Assembly (NCBI GenBank): GCA_016784965.1
Contig: JADHTQ010000011.1
Coordinates: 1-64,000, forward strand
Direction of reading: 5' to 3'
Origin: Bacteriovoracaceae bacterium
GTDB lineage: Bacteria; Bdellovibrionota; Bacteriovoracia; Bacteriovoracales; Bacteriovoracaceae
DNA length: 64,000 nt
Below the pieces are notes generated by a model that was not told where the DNA came from, searched no databases, and saw only the letters and a program-made list of their open reading frames with translations. Numbering within the stretch: position 1 is the first letter of the stretch; each line of letters starts with the position of its first letter. Below, in pieces: positions 7,624 through 16,510 of the stretch. Both the position numbers and the translations under genes were made by a program.

Positions 7624-8622
7624 ATGAAAATCAAAATAGTAAAATTTGTAGCAATAACTATTATTTTAACTCAAACAATGCTTTCTCCAAATGCCCACGC
7701 CATGATGGGTATGATGAATATGATGAGTAATATGATGGGTGGTATGATGCCTGGGATGGGGCAAAATCAAGCACAAGGACCAAGACAAGGTGGATATAGA
7801 GGTCAAGGACCTGCATATGGAAGGCCCGTATATGGCGGAAGACCTAATTACCCCCAAAGACCTCAGGTACAAATTACTCGCGATAGAGAGCACAAAGTTA
7901 CCACAACGGTAGCACCAAAGTTAACTCTTTCAAATAAAGCAAATTGGGCAAAGATTGTTGTAAGTGACAAAGATGATTTTGCGGCAGAGACTACAGTTGA
8001 CGTTAACATCTCCGACTTAGAAGCTGACTGGAATGCTGACTGGGAAGACCTTACGGCAACTTTTATAACTACATTGATAGAAACTAATGTCAAAATATTA
8101 TCTGATTATGTCTATTTAAAGGCTACTCCATTTACTAGCGGCCAACAGGCCTATGGACAGATGGAGTCAAACTACATTCGCATCAAAGTTTTGGGTCTAA
8201 AGAACAAATATAATAGAATTTTAGGTAAACCAAGTGTTCGACTAACTCGAAATAAGCGCATTGCAGTTACAACCACCTCTGCCCCTAAACTAAAGCTTAG
8301 CAATGGTGCAACTAGTGTTAGGCTTTTAGTAAGTGATAAGGATGATTTTAATCCAGAAATAGCCGTGGAGCTTGATGTTTTTGATATCGAAGAAAATTGG
8401 GATGAAGATTGGGCACTTCTTCTAGAAGATATGGTTATTGTCTTGATCGAAAACGATATTGACTTGAGGTTTAACTTGGTCCACATCAAGGTACAAAGCA
8501 CTATTGGTGAAGAAGATGATGAGGCACCAGTATTTGAATCACAATCACTACGAGTTAAAATTGGCGGTTTAAAGGAACTCTACTCTAATACATTACAAGA
8601 GCTAATGGGTGAGGCGATCTAA
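7624..8622 (+). CDS. exported Met-rich protein with two copies of the same repeat domain
   Basis: The product is 332 residues: a signal peptide (to A26), a Met-rich stretch directly after it (MMGMMNMM to about residue 45), a Gly/Arg/Tyr/Pro segment (50-80), then two tandem repeats (about 84-200 and 206-325). Both repeats share the order V-TTT--APKL-LSN, VSDKDDF, [DN]W--DW, a hydrophobic helix, and a closing strand [YS]-R[IV]KV-GLK--Y. The last motif is also in the protein encoded upstream. The genes are 32 bases apart on one strand and probably co-transcribed. Function is unknown; the acidic, beta-rich repeats suggest a binding or assembly domain outside the inner membrane. Confidence 0.72.
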   Translation: MKIKIVKFVAITIILTQTMLSPNAHAMMGMMNMMSNMMGGMMPGMGQNQAQGPRQGGYRGQGPAYGRPVYGGRPNYPQRPQVQITRDREHKVTTTVAPKLTLSNKANWAKIVVSDKDDFAAETTVDVNISDLEADWNADWEDLTATFITTLIETNVKILSDYVYLKATPFTSGQQAYGQMESNYIRIKVLGLKNKYNRILGKPSVRLTRNKRIAVTTTSAPKLKLSNGATSVRLLVSDKDDFNPEIAVELDVFDIEENWDEDWALLLEDMVIVLIENDIDLRFNLVHIKVQSTIGEEDDEAPVFESQSLRVKIGGLKELYSNTLQELMGEAI

Positions 8623-8774
8623 AAAAGCTAACATATAGATTTTAAAACAAGATCAATATTTTCTATTCAGTTATAGAGACAACCAATTGTATAAATATCT
8701 AAAATGGGAATATATTAGTATTAATAGTAATAAAACTTGATGTTTATTATTGAATTTTTCTCAAGGAGTACGCT

Positions 8775-9005
8775 ATGAATACCACAATTGTTTTTAATGA
8801 ATATGTTGCAAACAATATCAGAACTGCAAGGCACGCAAAACGAATTACTCAGACCTCACTGGCCCATCGAATTGGAGTCAACCAATCTACCATTTCTAAA
8901 ATTGAAGCTGGTAAACTTGGTGTCTCTGCGTTTCAATGGGTCCAAATATGCAGCTTTCTCGATATTAATGTGAGTATCATTTCTGAATTTGGTGGCCCAG
9001 AGTAA
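8775..9005 (+). CDS. small XRE/Cro-type helix-turn-helix regulator
   Basis: The product is 76 residues, essentially one HTH domain: IRTARHAKRITQTSLAHRIGV, then NQSTISKIEAGKLGVS, the standard HTH_3 pattern with the recognition helix around NQSTISKIE. It should bind DNA as a dimer in the cytoplasm. AAGGAG lies before ATG. The upstream 150 bases are AT-rich without a clear operator. It converges with prpC. No toxin partner is adjacent, so it is not an obvious antitoxin. Its target is unknown. Confidence 0.85.
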   Translation: MNTTIVFNEYVANNIRTARHAKRITQTSLAHRIGVNQSTISKIEAGKLGVSAFQWVQICSFLDINVSIISEFGGPE

Positions 9006-9032
9006 GTGATTTCAAATGCAAGGTGCCGCTTT

Positions 9033-10247
9033 TTATTTGATTAACCGATCAGATAATGGGCGGTACTTTTTAAGGTTTTCAAACTTACCGTTAATGGCAA
9101 TTTGGGATGGCCGATACAAAGGCCCCTTACTTAGTCTTTGCTCAATCATATGTGCTACCCAACCAAAATGTCTGCTCGATTGAAAAATGGGAGTATTCCA
9201 CTCTGTTGGAATATTGAGTGCACTATAAATTACTGCAACAGGAAGATCTAAATTTGGTGCCCTTCTTTTTCTTTCTGGGATATTCTCACTCATCATGACG
9301 GCCTTAAGGCGATCATAAATCTCCATTAAGTCCCCTCGACCATTTTTTTTCGTTAACCTTCTGGCAACATCTTCAGCTATTTTGACCCTTGATTCTACAC
9401 CAGTTTTATAGTGACTCAGCCTGTGACCAAAACCAAAAATTACTCCTCCCCTATTTAACTTATCCAAGACATATTTTTCGGTATTATCAGGTGAGCCTAT
9501 TTCATCAAACATCTGTCGGGCCATTTCGTTTGCCCCGCCATGTAAGACTCCTTTTAGTCCGACTGAAGCCGCGATAAATGGTCCATAAGGATCTGTTCGA
9601 GACGACTCTGCAACTCGGGCCAAAAAGGTAGAGTTGTTAAGTGTGTGATCCAGATAAAGCGTAAGGGTTGTATCCAAGGCCTTTGCCTCCTCGTCACTTA
9701 CATCCTTGCCCATCATATGTAAAAAATTTCTCGAACCAGAAAGGTTGTCATCGGGAGCTATGGTTGCTAAATCGTTAAAGATTCTCTCACCGTAGGCAAT
9801 AATGGTAGGAATTTTTGCTCCCATTGAAATGGCCACTTTTTTGGTCAAGCTTGCTAGCTCTTCTGGTTTTGCTTTAGAATCTTTCCAAATGGGGTTATAG
9901 TAATCCTCATCAAACATCCGAGCATAAGACAAAGTAGTCATTAAGTAGTCCATGCGATGAACATTTTTTGGATAGGTCATAATGTGATCAACCACTTCAG
10001 GGGGCAGCTGTCTTTTGCTTTTTAACTCCTCATTAAAGACCTTAAGTTGTGCTTTATTAGGCAAAGTACTATTTAAAAGTAAATAAACTGACTCCTCAAA
10101 TGAATCTTGAACCAAATCATAAATGCTATAATTTTTATACATTAAGATTGGATTTGACTCATCATCCACGGTAGTAGCAGACACAGCAGATTTACAAACT
10201 GGAATTTTGTTTAAGCCGGTGTTAACCGTTTCAATTGTTTCTAACAT
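9033..10247 (-). CDS. prpC: 2-methylcitrate synthase (citrate synthase family)
   Basis: The product is 404 residues. It condenses propionyl-CoA with oxaloacetate to 2-methylcitrate. The citrate-synthase catalytic triad is present: His236 (GVLHGGANE), His275 (GFGHRLSHY) and Asp334 (RRAPNLDL). The N-terminus (about 16-45) has the short form of the PrpC type, without the long citrate-synthase extension. Position as the last gene of prpD-prpB-prpC, nine bases after prpB, supports methylcitrate rather than plain citrate synthase; the family overlaps in activity. Confidence 0.93.
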   Translation of the reverse strand: MLETIETVNTGLNKIPVCKSAVSATTVDDESNPILMYKNYSIYDLVQDSFEESVYLLLNSTLPNKAQLKVFNEELKSKRQLPPEVVDHIMTYPKNVHRMDYLMTTLSYARMFDEDYYNPIWKDSKAKPEELASLTKKVAISMGAKIPTIIAYGERIFNDLATIAPDDNLSGSRNFLHMMGKDVSDEEAKALDTTLTLYLDHTLNNSTFLARVAESSRTDPYGPFIAASVGLKGVLHGGANEMARQMFDEIGSPDNTEKYVLDKLNRGGVIFGFGHRLSHYKTGVESRVKIAEDVARRLTKKNGRGDLMEIYDRLKAVMMSENIPERKRRAPNLDLPVAVIYSALNIPTEWNTPIFQSSRHFGWVAHMIEQRLSKGPLYRPSQIAINGKFENLKKYRPLSDRLIK

Positions 10248-10256
10248 TTTGTACTC

Positions 10257-11108
10257 CTAATTTTTAGGGTCATATTTTAAAATTTTATTCACTTCTAACC
10301 TATTCATCATTGCATCTATTAAGTTTCTTTGATTTCCATCTTGCATAATGGCCTCTAATGCACCATCAACTTGCCCTGCCAAATATCTAAAAATAGTTAC
10401 CGGAAAGATAACGATTTGATACCCCATTTTGGCAAAATCTTGATGGGCGATGAAGGGGGACTTTCCAAACTCGGTCATATTGGCAAGAAGAAAAGAATCG
10501 ACACCAGCTCTATACTGCCGAAATTCATCTTCTGTGCGCATGGATTCGGGAAAAATAATATCGGCACCTGCTTGCAGGTACTGCTTTCCACGATCTAGAG
10601 ATTCACTAAATTGTTGGTCTGATTCAACATTAGTAGCACCACGAGCATCGGTTCTGGCAATTATTAAAAAATCTTTGGATAGTTTATCGCGCACAGAAGT
10701 TGCTTTTTGGATCTTTTGACACATAAGCTTGGCGTCTATAACCTCTTTGCCATCTAAGTGGCCGCACCGCTTGGGAAAGACCTGGTCTTCAATATGTAGT
10801 GCTGAAAGTCCTGCTTTTATATACTGCTCAACAGTTGCCTCAATATCATCAAAGCCAGTATCTGCATCGCATATTACAGGAAGCGAGGTGGCCTTTGTGA
10901 TATGTTTGGCCATATAGACAAAATCATCGAGCTTTAAAATGCCGGTATCTGGAAGCCCTAAGCTATTCGACAGACCCGCTCCAGAAATATAGACACCTCC
11001 AAAGCCTGCTCTTTCTACCAGTTTAGCGATAAATGGGTTATGTGAGCCTATAAAGGTTAAGCTTTGTTTGGCCTTTAACATTATTTTTAAATTTTTACTT
11101 TCTTGCAT
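10257..11108 (-). CDS. prpB: 2-methylisocitrate lyase
   Basis: The product is 283 residues. It splits 2-methylisocitrate into pyruvate and succinate. The isocitrate-lyase superfamily signature KRCGH is at 113-117 (catalytic Cys116), with the Mg-binding region DADTGFD around 81-87 and the substrate-loop ISGAGLSNSLGLPD near 41-54. Length matches PrpB (about 290), not the longer isocitrate lyase. It is the middle gene of the prp operon, 15 bases after prpD. Confidence 0.95.
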   Translation of the reverse strand: MQESKNLKIMLKAKQSLTFIGSHNPFIAKLVERAGFGGVYISGAGLSNSLGLPDTGILKLDDFVYMAKHITKATSLPVICDADTGFDDIEATVEQYIKAGLSALHIEDQVFPKRCGHLDGKEVIDAKLMCQKIQKATSVRDKLSKDFLIIARTDARGATNVESDQQFSESLDRGKQYLQAGADIIFPESMRTEDEFRQYRAGVDSFLLANMTEFGKSPFIAHQDFAKMGYQIVIFPVTIFRYLAGQVDGALEAIMQDGNQRNLIDAMMNRLEVNKILKYDPKN

Positions 11109-11123
11109 AAGTCCTTCTTTTAT

Positions 11124-12632
11124 TTAAAAGATGCCTTCGTTATTTTTTACAGCACCTTCTAGCAGACCATTTTTTATTACAACATTTAATGCCAACAACT
11201 GCTTGTGATCCAGTTTAGGCAAGCTACCTACTAACTCCAAAAACAACTCTACTTCACTTGACTCCACAAGACCTTCAGAGAGTACTTGGAATTTATTTAT
11301 GTATCCAGATCTACCAAATGGTGCTGCTCCATTTGCGTGGGCGTTGGCATTATCTAGTCTCTCACAAATTGTTGTGCCGTCTTCCATTTTCACTTCAACC
11401 TCAGCGCCAAATTTTTTCTTGGCCGGATCTGTTGAGTGATAGGCATCGGTCCACTCTTTTGCCTCAACTGTTTTAATCTTGTTCCATAACTCTATTGTTG
11501 ATGGTCTATTTGTTCGCTCTTTTGTATAGCTACGCTCGTGATGCCAACAACCATCTTCCCAACTAGTTGCCAAAATATACATAACACTGTGATCTAGGGT
11601 CTCTCTGGTAGCATTTGGATCAAACTTTTGGGGATCATTTGAGCCGGTTCCAATTACATAATGGGTATGGTGACTGGTATGAATTATCACCTCTTTTACT
11701 TTGGATAGATCGATATTTTTTTTGTTAAGGGAAATCCCAATGTCAATCAAAGCTTGCGCTTGATACTCAGCCGAATGCTCCTTAGTATATGAATCTAAAA
11801 TCCCCAAACAAGGCATACCTTTTTCTGGCAGCTGAATTTCATACTCTTTATTGTTGCCACCCAACATCCAAGCAATAACACTGTCTTCACCTTCATATAT
11901 TGGAGTTGGCGCCTTTTCACCGCGCATAGCTCTATCTACTGCTTCAATCGCAAGCTTGCCGGCATGAGCTGGAGCATAGGCCTTCCAACTAGAGATCTCT
12001 CCTTTTCTAGATTGACGAGTAGAAAATGCCAAATGCACGCTCTGGTTAATGGCATGAAAAATGGTTTCGGTATCAAGCTTTAACATGGTACCAATTCCTG
12101 CTGCCACGGCAGGTGCCAGGTGAGCGATATGATCTTTTTTGTGCTCGTGCAAACAAATTCCTTTTACTAAGTCGATTTGCACTTCATAGGCCGTCAAGAT
12201 CCCTTTTACAAGATCAAGTCCACTGATACCTTTTTGTTGAGCTACCGCCAAAATTGCAGGGATATTATCTCCTGGATGGGAGTAGTCTGCGGCCAAAAAT
12301 GTATCGTGCATATCTAGTTCTCTAACGGCAACATTGTTGGCCCAAGCTGCCCAGTGACAATCAAATCGCTGCTTGCTTGGCAAACCAAAGACTGTGGCCC
12401 CATATGATTTAGGATGGGCCAGTGCCTGCTGTCTCGCTACTTGCACTGGCCTGCGATTAATTGCAGCTATGGCAACTGACGCATTATCGATAATTCTATT
12501 GCCCACCATTTCTGCTGCTGCCCCATCTATCTCCACATTATTTACGGCAAGCTGGGCAAGCTTATAAGCGAGCTGATCTTCCTTTTTTAGCAGTTTCTTG
12601 GAGGGGTAGGTTTTTACTAAATGGCGTTTCAT
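11124..12632 (-). CDS. prpD: 2-methylcitrate dehydratase
   Basis: The product is 502 residues, the full MmgE/PrpD length. It dehydrates 2-methylcitrate toward 2-methylaconitate. Family hallmarks include the N-terminal helical region (LAVNNVEIDGAAAEMVGNRI), FDCHWAAWANN, the LAADYSHPGDN loop and SVHLAFSTRQSRKGEISSWK. ATG 12632 has an AAGGAAG ribosome site. No separate AcnD or prpE is in the window; PrpD enzymes can work with a general aconitase. It lies only 37 bases after oppC. Confidence 0.95.
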   Translation of the reverse strand: MKRHLVKTYPSKKLLKKEDQLAYKLAQLAVNNVEIDGAAAEMVGNRIIDNASVAIAAINRRPVQVARQQALAHPKSYGATVFGLPSKQRFDCHWAAWANNVAVRELDMHDTFLAADYSHPGDNIPAILAVAQQKGISGLDLVKGILTAYEVQIDLVKGICLHEHKKDHIAHLAPAVAAGIGTMLKLDTETIFHAINQSVHLAFSTRQSRKGEISSWKAYAPAHAGKLAIEAVDRAMRGEKAPTPIYEGEDSVIAWMLGGNNKEYEIQLPEKGMPCLGILDSYTKEHSAEYQAQALIDIGISLNKKNIDLSKVKEVIIHTSHHTHYVIGTGSNDPQKFDPNATRETLDHSVMYILATSWEDGCWHHERSYTKERTNRPSTIELWNKIKTVEAKEWTDAYHSTDPAKKKFGAEVEVKMEDGTTICERLDNANAHANGAAPFGRSGYINKFQVLSEGLVESSEVELFLELVGSLPKLDHKQLLALNVVIKNGLLEGAVKNNEGIF

Positions 12633-12669
12633 TTTTTCTTCCTTTTTTTTGACTATTTGCTTTCAGTCA

Positions 12670-13830
12670 TTACCGTTTTATTGCTTTGGGATCTATGGCA
12701 TCTTGTAGTCCATCACCTATAAAGTTAAAGCTCACAACCGCAAGTAATATCAGTATCCCTGGTGCTATCGCTAAAATGGGATTTTGATTAATGGTCTCCA
12801 AAGCATTAAATAAAATATTTCCCCAACTGGGTGTTGGAGGCTGAATTCCTAGCCCTAAAAAGCTTAAGGCCGCTTCATTTAATATTGACTCACCAATATT
12901 TAAGCTAATTGCCACAATTAGTGGGGCAACTATATTGGGTATAATGTGAGTTATAATGATTGTTATGTCTTTGGCACCTAAGGTTTTTGCTGCCAAGATA
13001 AATTCATGCTCACGAATTGACAGGATACTTCCCCTTGCAAGCCTGGCCACTTTCATCCAAGAAAACAGCACTAATATAATAAAAAGTTTGACGATACTTT
13101 CGTTGTCTCCGCTAATTAGGGAGTGCAAAAATGGAATATTTTTTAGATCTACTGCCGCTAACACGATCATCAAGGGCAAAAGAGGAAGGGATAAAAGAGA
13201 GTCGATAATTCTTGAAAGTACAATGTCCACCACACCACCGTAGTAACCAGCAATACTGCCGATAATAAGCCCAATGAACATGGCCGCAAGTGCTACCACA
13301 ATGCCGATACCAATTGATACCCTCGTTCCATAAATCAACCTAATTAATAAGTCTCGTCCCAACTCATCAGTGCCCAAGAGGTGGGTTTTAGAGAAACTAC
13401 CTACAATCTGTCTAAATTTAGCGGCTTCCTCTTGATCAATGTTTGAAATCTGGTTGATCTGATCTGGTGTTATGGTGTGTAATAGCTCAAAGAGCTCATC
13501 TTCTCCACCAGTTATAATTTTGTGCTTATTAAAGGTAGCAATTATTTTTTTTACAAGTACTGGATTTGCATCTAATACTTTTTCTAAGGCCTCTTCTTTT
13601 GCATCTTGTGACAGGGTTACCCTCGAAAATGGTGGCAGATTGCGTCCGTAAATATTTTGCGCTTCCGGGTCATGCCCCGATAGTTTTGAAATAACAGGAG
13701 CACAAAGGGCGGTCACAATAAAAAGTACCACCACAATGGCCCCTAAAAGACCCAGGCGGTGCTCCATAAACTGACCTGCAATTATTTGAATCATTGTTTT
13801 TGATTCAACTCTACTCATTGACTGCTCCAT
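12670..13830 (-). CDS. oppC: oligopeptide ABC transporter permease, OppC type
   Basis: The product is 386 residues, an inner-membrane permease subunit. The binding-protein-dependent transport domain follows the motif HLLGTDELGRDLLIRLIYG (about 154-172), with the EAA loop (EFILAAKTLGAKD) that contacts the ATPases. It is longer than the usual OppC of about 300. The extra is a mostly charged segment between the first membrane helix and the LGTDELGRD motif (about 55-145), predicted on the periplasmic side. It starts inside the oppB stop codon (TAATG). It is the last opp gene before prpD. Confidence 0.92.
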   Translation of the reverse strand: MEQSMSRVESKTMIQIIAGQFMEHRLGLLGAIVVVLFIVTALCAPVISKLSGHDPEAQNIYGRNLPPFSRVTLSQDAKEEALEKVLDANPVLVKKIIATFNKHKIITGGEDELFELLHTITPDQINQISNIDQEEAAKFRQIVGSFSKTHLLGTDELGRDLLIRLIYGTRVSIGIGIVVALAAMFIGLIIGSIAGYYGGVVDIVLSRIIDSLLSLPLLPLMIVLAAVDLKNIPFLHSLISGDNESIVKLFIILVLFSWMKVARLARGSILSIREHEFILAAKTLGAKDITIIITHIIPNIVAPLIVAISLNIGESILNEAALSFLGLGIQPPTPSWGNILFNALETINQNPILAIAPGILILLAVVSFNFIGDGLQDAIDPKAIKR

Positions 13831-14801
13831 TACTTGTAACTAATCCGTGGATCCACCACGCCATATAATATATCTGCCAACAGATTCATCGTGAGAATCA
13901 TGGCCACTGAGATCATAAAAGAGACCATGGCCACATTAAAATCATTCCCAATAATGGAATCATAGACTAACTTGCCAACCCCTTGGTAGGAGAAGACAGT
14001 TTCAGTGATTATCGCTCCGGAAAAAATACCAGAAAGACTCAACGTCACCACTGTAATCAGCGGAATCAATGCATTTCTAAAAGCGTGATTCCACAGTATT
14101 CGAGACGGCCCAAGCCCCTTGGCCTTGGCAGTCCTTATATAATCATTTCCTAAAGCTTCAATCATCGCCGACCTGGCGTAACGTACAAAGATACCAAGCT
14201 GCAAGGAGGCAAGAGAAAGTGCTGGCAATATCAGATATCTTATTCGATCAAGTATCGAGGTAAGGCCCACAATTGAATTGTCACCAACAGTTCTGGTTCC
14301 CCCGGCAGGCAGGATTGGTATCCAGATGGAAAATATCATAATCAAAACAATGGCAAGCCAAAAAGATGGCATGGAGATGAGCCCATAGGAGATAAAGTTT
14401 ACAATATAATCAAACTTCGATCCCTTTTTCATCCCGGCATAAACTCCAATTGCAATCCCAATAGTAACTGCCATGACTAAAGAGCAAACCGATAAAATAA
14501 AAGTGTTAATGAGGCGCTCCCCGAGCAGCTTTTCCACTTTTATCTTATAAACGCGAGAGTACCCCAAATCGCCAGATAGCGCTGAGGTAAGCCAATTAAA
14601 GTAGCGCACATAATTTGGTTTATCTAGGCCATAGAGTTTTTTAAGGCGAGTGATATCCTCTTTTGTTATTTTGGGGTTAGAAGTAATCATTACATCAACA
14701 GGATCTCCCGGCATTAGCGAGAGAATTGAAAAGCACAAATAGGATAGAATAATCAGCACAAAAAATGCCTGGATTAAACGCCTGATGATGTAGTTTGACA
14801 T
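13830..14801 (-). CDS. oppB: oligopeptide ABC transporter permease, OppB type
   Basis: The product is 323 residues with six predicted membrane helices. The N-terminus (MSNYIIRRLIQAFFVLIILS) and the LMPGDPVD motif are standard for OppB/DppB, as is the EAA loop (EALGNDYIRTAKAKGLG). I chose ATG 14801, two bases after the oppA stop. An in-frame ATG 18 bases earlier would lie inside oppA, and GGAG sits just upstream of 14801. It pairs with OppC to form the channel. Confidence 0.93.
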   Translation of the reverse strand: MSNYIIRRLIQAFFVLIILSYLCFSILSLMPGDPVDVMITSNPKITKEDITRLKKLYGLDKPNYVRYFNWLTSALSGDLGYSRVYKIKVEKLLGERLINTFILSVCSLVMAVTIGIAIGVYAGMKKGSKFDYIVNFISYGLISMPSFWLAIVLIMIFSIWIPILPAGGTRTVGDNSIVGLTSILDRIRYLILPALSLASLQLGIFVRYARSAMIEALGNDYIRTAKAKGLGPSRILWNHAFRNALIPLITVVTLSLSGIFSGAIITETVFSYQGVGKLVYDSIIGNDFNVAMVSFMISVAMILTMNLLADILYGVVDPRISYK

Positions 14802-14803
14802 AC

Positions 14804-16498
14804 CTACTCCACACTCCAATTTTCTACATGATTGGTAGACAGCTGAGAGTGACCAGTAAGTCTGTAGCCCGATAGTTTTTTGGGAACTACTGAAACATCG
14901 GCCCTAAAATATAGTGGAATTACAGGGATCTCATCAGTATAGAAATTAATGATCTGGTGAGCGAGCTTGATTCTTTTGTTTTGGTCAAACTCTCCGTCAA
15001 GCTCTTCTAAAATGGCGTCGACCTTTTTATTTTTCCAATTCATACTGTTGTTGCCAGTAAAGCTATTGCTTTTTGTCGGGATAAACTCACTATGAAAGGT
15101 GGTTTTAGGTGATTCTTCAGGTAAACTAGTCCAGGCATACATAATCATGGCCTTATACTTTGACTTTCTAAATGTTTCACCAAATAAAATTCTTGCAGGC
15201 TCATTTTTAATTTGTACATCTACACCAATTTTTTTCCACTGATCTTTGAGGTAAACCTGCACCAACTCGCGCACTTTATTTCCAGAGGTAGTCATGATGG
15301 TAAATGCTAGTTTTTGGCCATTTTTGTAGCGAAAACCGTCTGCAGATAACTTCCAGCCGGCTTTATCCAGCATCTTCTTGGCAGATCGTCTTGAATATTT
15401 ATACTTTACAACGACCTTAGAGTTATCTGTATACCAAGGGTCAATGGGAGCAAAGGAATGATGGGCGACATACTGTTTACCTTCAAAAAGTGCATCTACC
15501 AGGCCCTTTTTATCAATTCCAATTGATAAGGCTTTTCTGACTTGGATATCTTGTAAGATTTTGTTTTTTAGTTGTAAGTCTATGTGTTCGTAAGTTAATG
15601 ACTGCTTAAACTTAACATCAAAACCCATGTCCGTTTTTTTAACCTTTTTGTCCAAGGCAAGTGCTTGATCAAAGCTAAGCCCCAGTGAGGAGATCATATC
15701 AATGTTGCCTGAGCGCAAGTTGGCCTCTAAAGTGTTTGTGTTAGGAATTAACTTCAAGACAATTTTTTTAATTTTGGGGGCCTTTCCGTAAAAGTGCTTG
15801 TTTTGAGTAACCACAACGTGGCTTCCAAGCTTTACCTCATTAATTACATATGGCCCATTATACAACCCTGGGTGTGTTGGTTTTGAGACATACATTGAGT
15901 TTTTTTCATAGGCACCAGGCTTGCTTTTATACTTTTTATAAATGGCCTCTTCCAAGTGTTTGGGAAGAGCATAGAATGCAAAACGTCTATTGAAATTCCA
16001 CTTAGGTGACTTATAAATAATGGAAAACTTCTTAGGATTTGCTTTATTGACCACAATATCTAAAATATTTTCATAGGCGTCTCGGCTGGAAATTGAGATC
16101 GTATCGGTCATCGCCACTTTCCATGTAAATTTATAATCATGGCCAGTAACTGGCTTTCCATCACCCCAAGAGGCGTTCTTTTTTATCTCCCAATCCACTT
16201 TGAGAGTTCTGTTTTTGCCCTTTCCATCAAATTTTGCCATGGAATTTTCAAGTGTTGGAGTAGTCACAGCAAGCTGATGAGAAGTCTTCCCATCGGCATC
16301 CATTCCCACTAAACTTCTGCCCACTAAACTATAAATGTAGCTGGTGGCAGACATCTGTTTCACTAACGGGTTTAAGTTTTCAAACTCTTGACTGATACCT
16401 ATTGTTAACTGCTTATTGCTAAGCTTTTTGGCACAAAGCCCCTGATTTACAAATAGTAACATGAAGCCAACAAGCCAAACTGAAATTATTTTAGACAT
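14804..16498 (-). CDS. oppA: periplasmic oligopeptide-binding protein (SBP family 5)
   Basis: The product is 564 residues: a Sec signal peptide (to about residue 23, GLCAKK; the cysteine is not in a good lipobox), then the SBP_bac_5 fold (LTIGISQEFENLNPL, SWGDGKPVTGHDYKFTWK, ALSIGIDKKGLV). It captures peptides in the periplasm and hands them to OppBC. It sits in the middle of the oppDFABC operon, 12 bases after oppF. Peptide length preference cannot be read from sequence. Confidence 0.94.
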   Translation of the reverse strand: MSKIISVWLVGFMLLFVNQGLCAKKLSNKQLTIGISQEFENLNPLVKQMSATSYIYSLVGRSLVGMDADGKTSHQLAVTTPTLENSMAKFDGKGKNRTLKVDWEIKKNASWGDGKPVTGHDYKFTWKVAMTDTISISSRDAYENILDIVVNKANPKKFSIIYKSPKWNFNRRFAFYALPKHLEEAIYKKYKSKPGAYEKNSMYVSKPTHPGLYNGPYVINEVKLGSHVVVTQNKHFYGKAPKIKKIVLKLIPNTNTLEANLRSGNIDMISSLGLSFDQALALDKKVKKTDMGFDVKFKQSLTYEHIDLQLKNKILQDIQVRKALSIGIDKKGLVDALFEGKQYVAHHSFAPIDPWYTDNSKVVVKYKYSRRSAKKMLDKAGWKLSADGFRYKNGQKLAFTIMTTSGNKVRELVQVYLKDQWKKIGVDVQIKNEPARILFGETFRKSKYKAMIMYAWTSLPEESPKTTFHSEFIPTKSNSFTGNNSMNWKNKKVDAILEELDGEFDQNKRIKLAHQIINFYTDEIPVIPLYFRADVSVVPKKLSGYRLTGHSQLSTNHVENWSVE

Positions 16499-16510
16499 GA
16501 TAAGTTCCCC

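Noticed and set aside
7003-8501. Several long minus-strand frames opposite the Met-rich protein genes
   Set aside because: They are shadows of coding strands with biased composition; no ribosome sites or domains.
8775-9005. Antitoxin of a toxin-antitoxin pair
   Set aside because: The HTH protein stands alone; no adjacent toxin-sized gene on the same strand.
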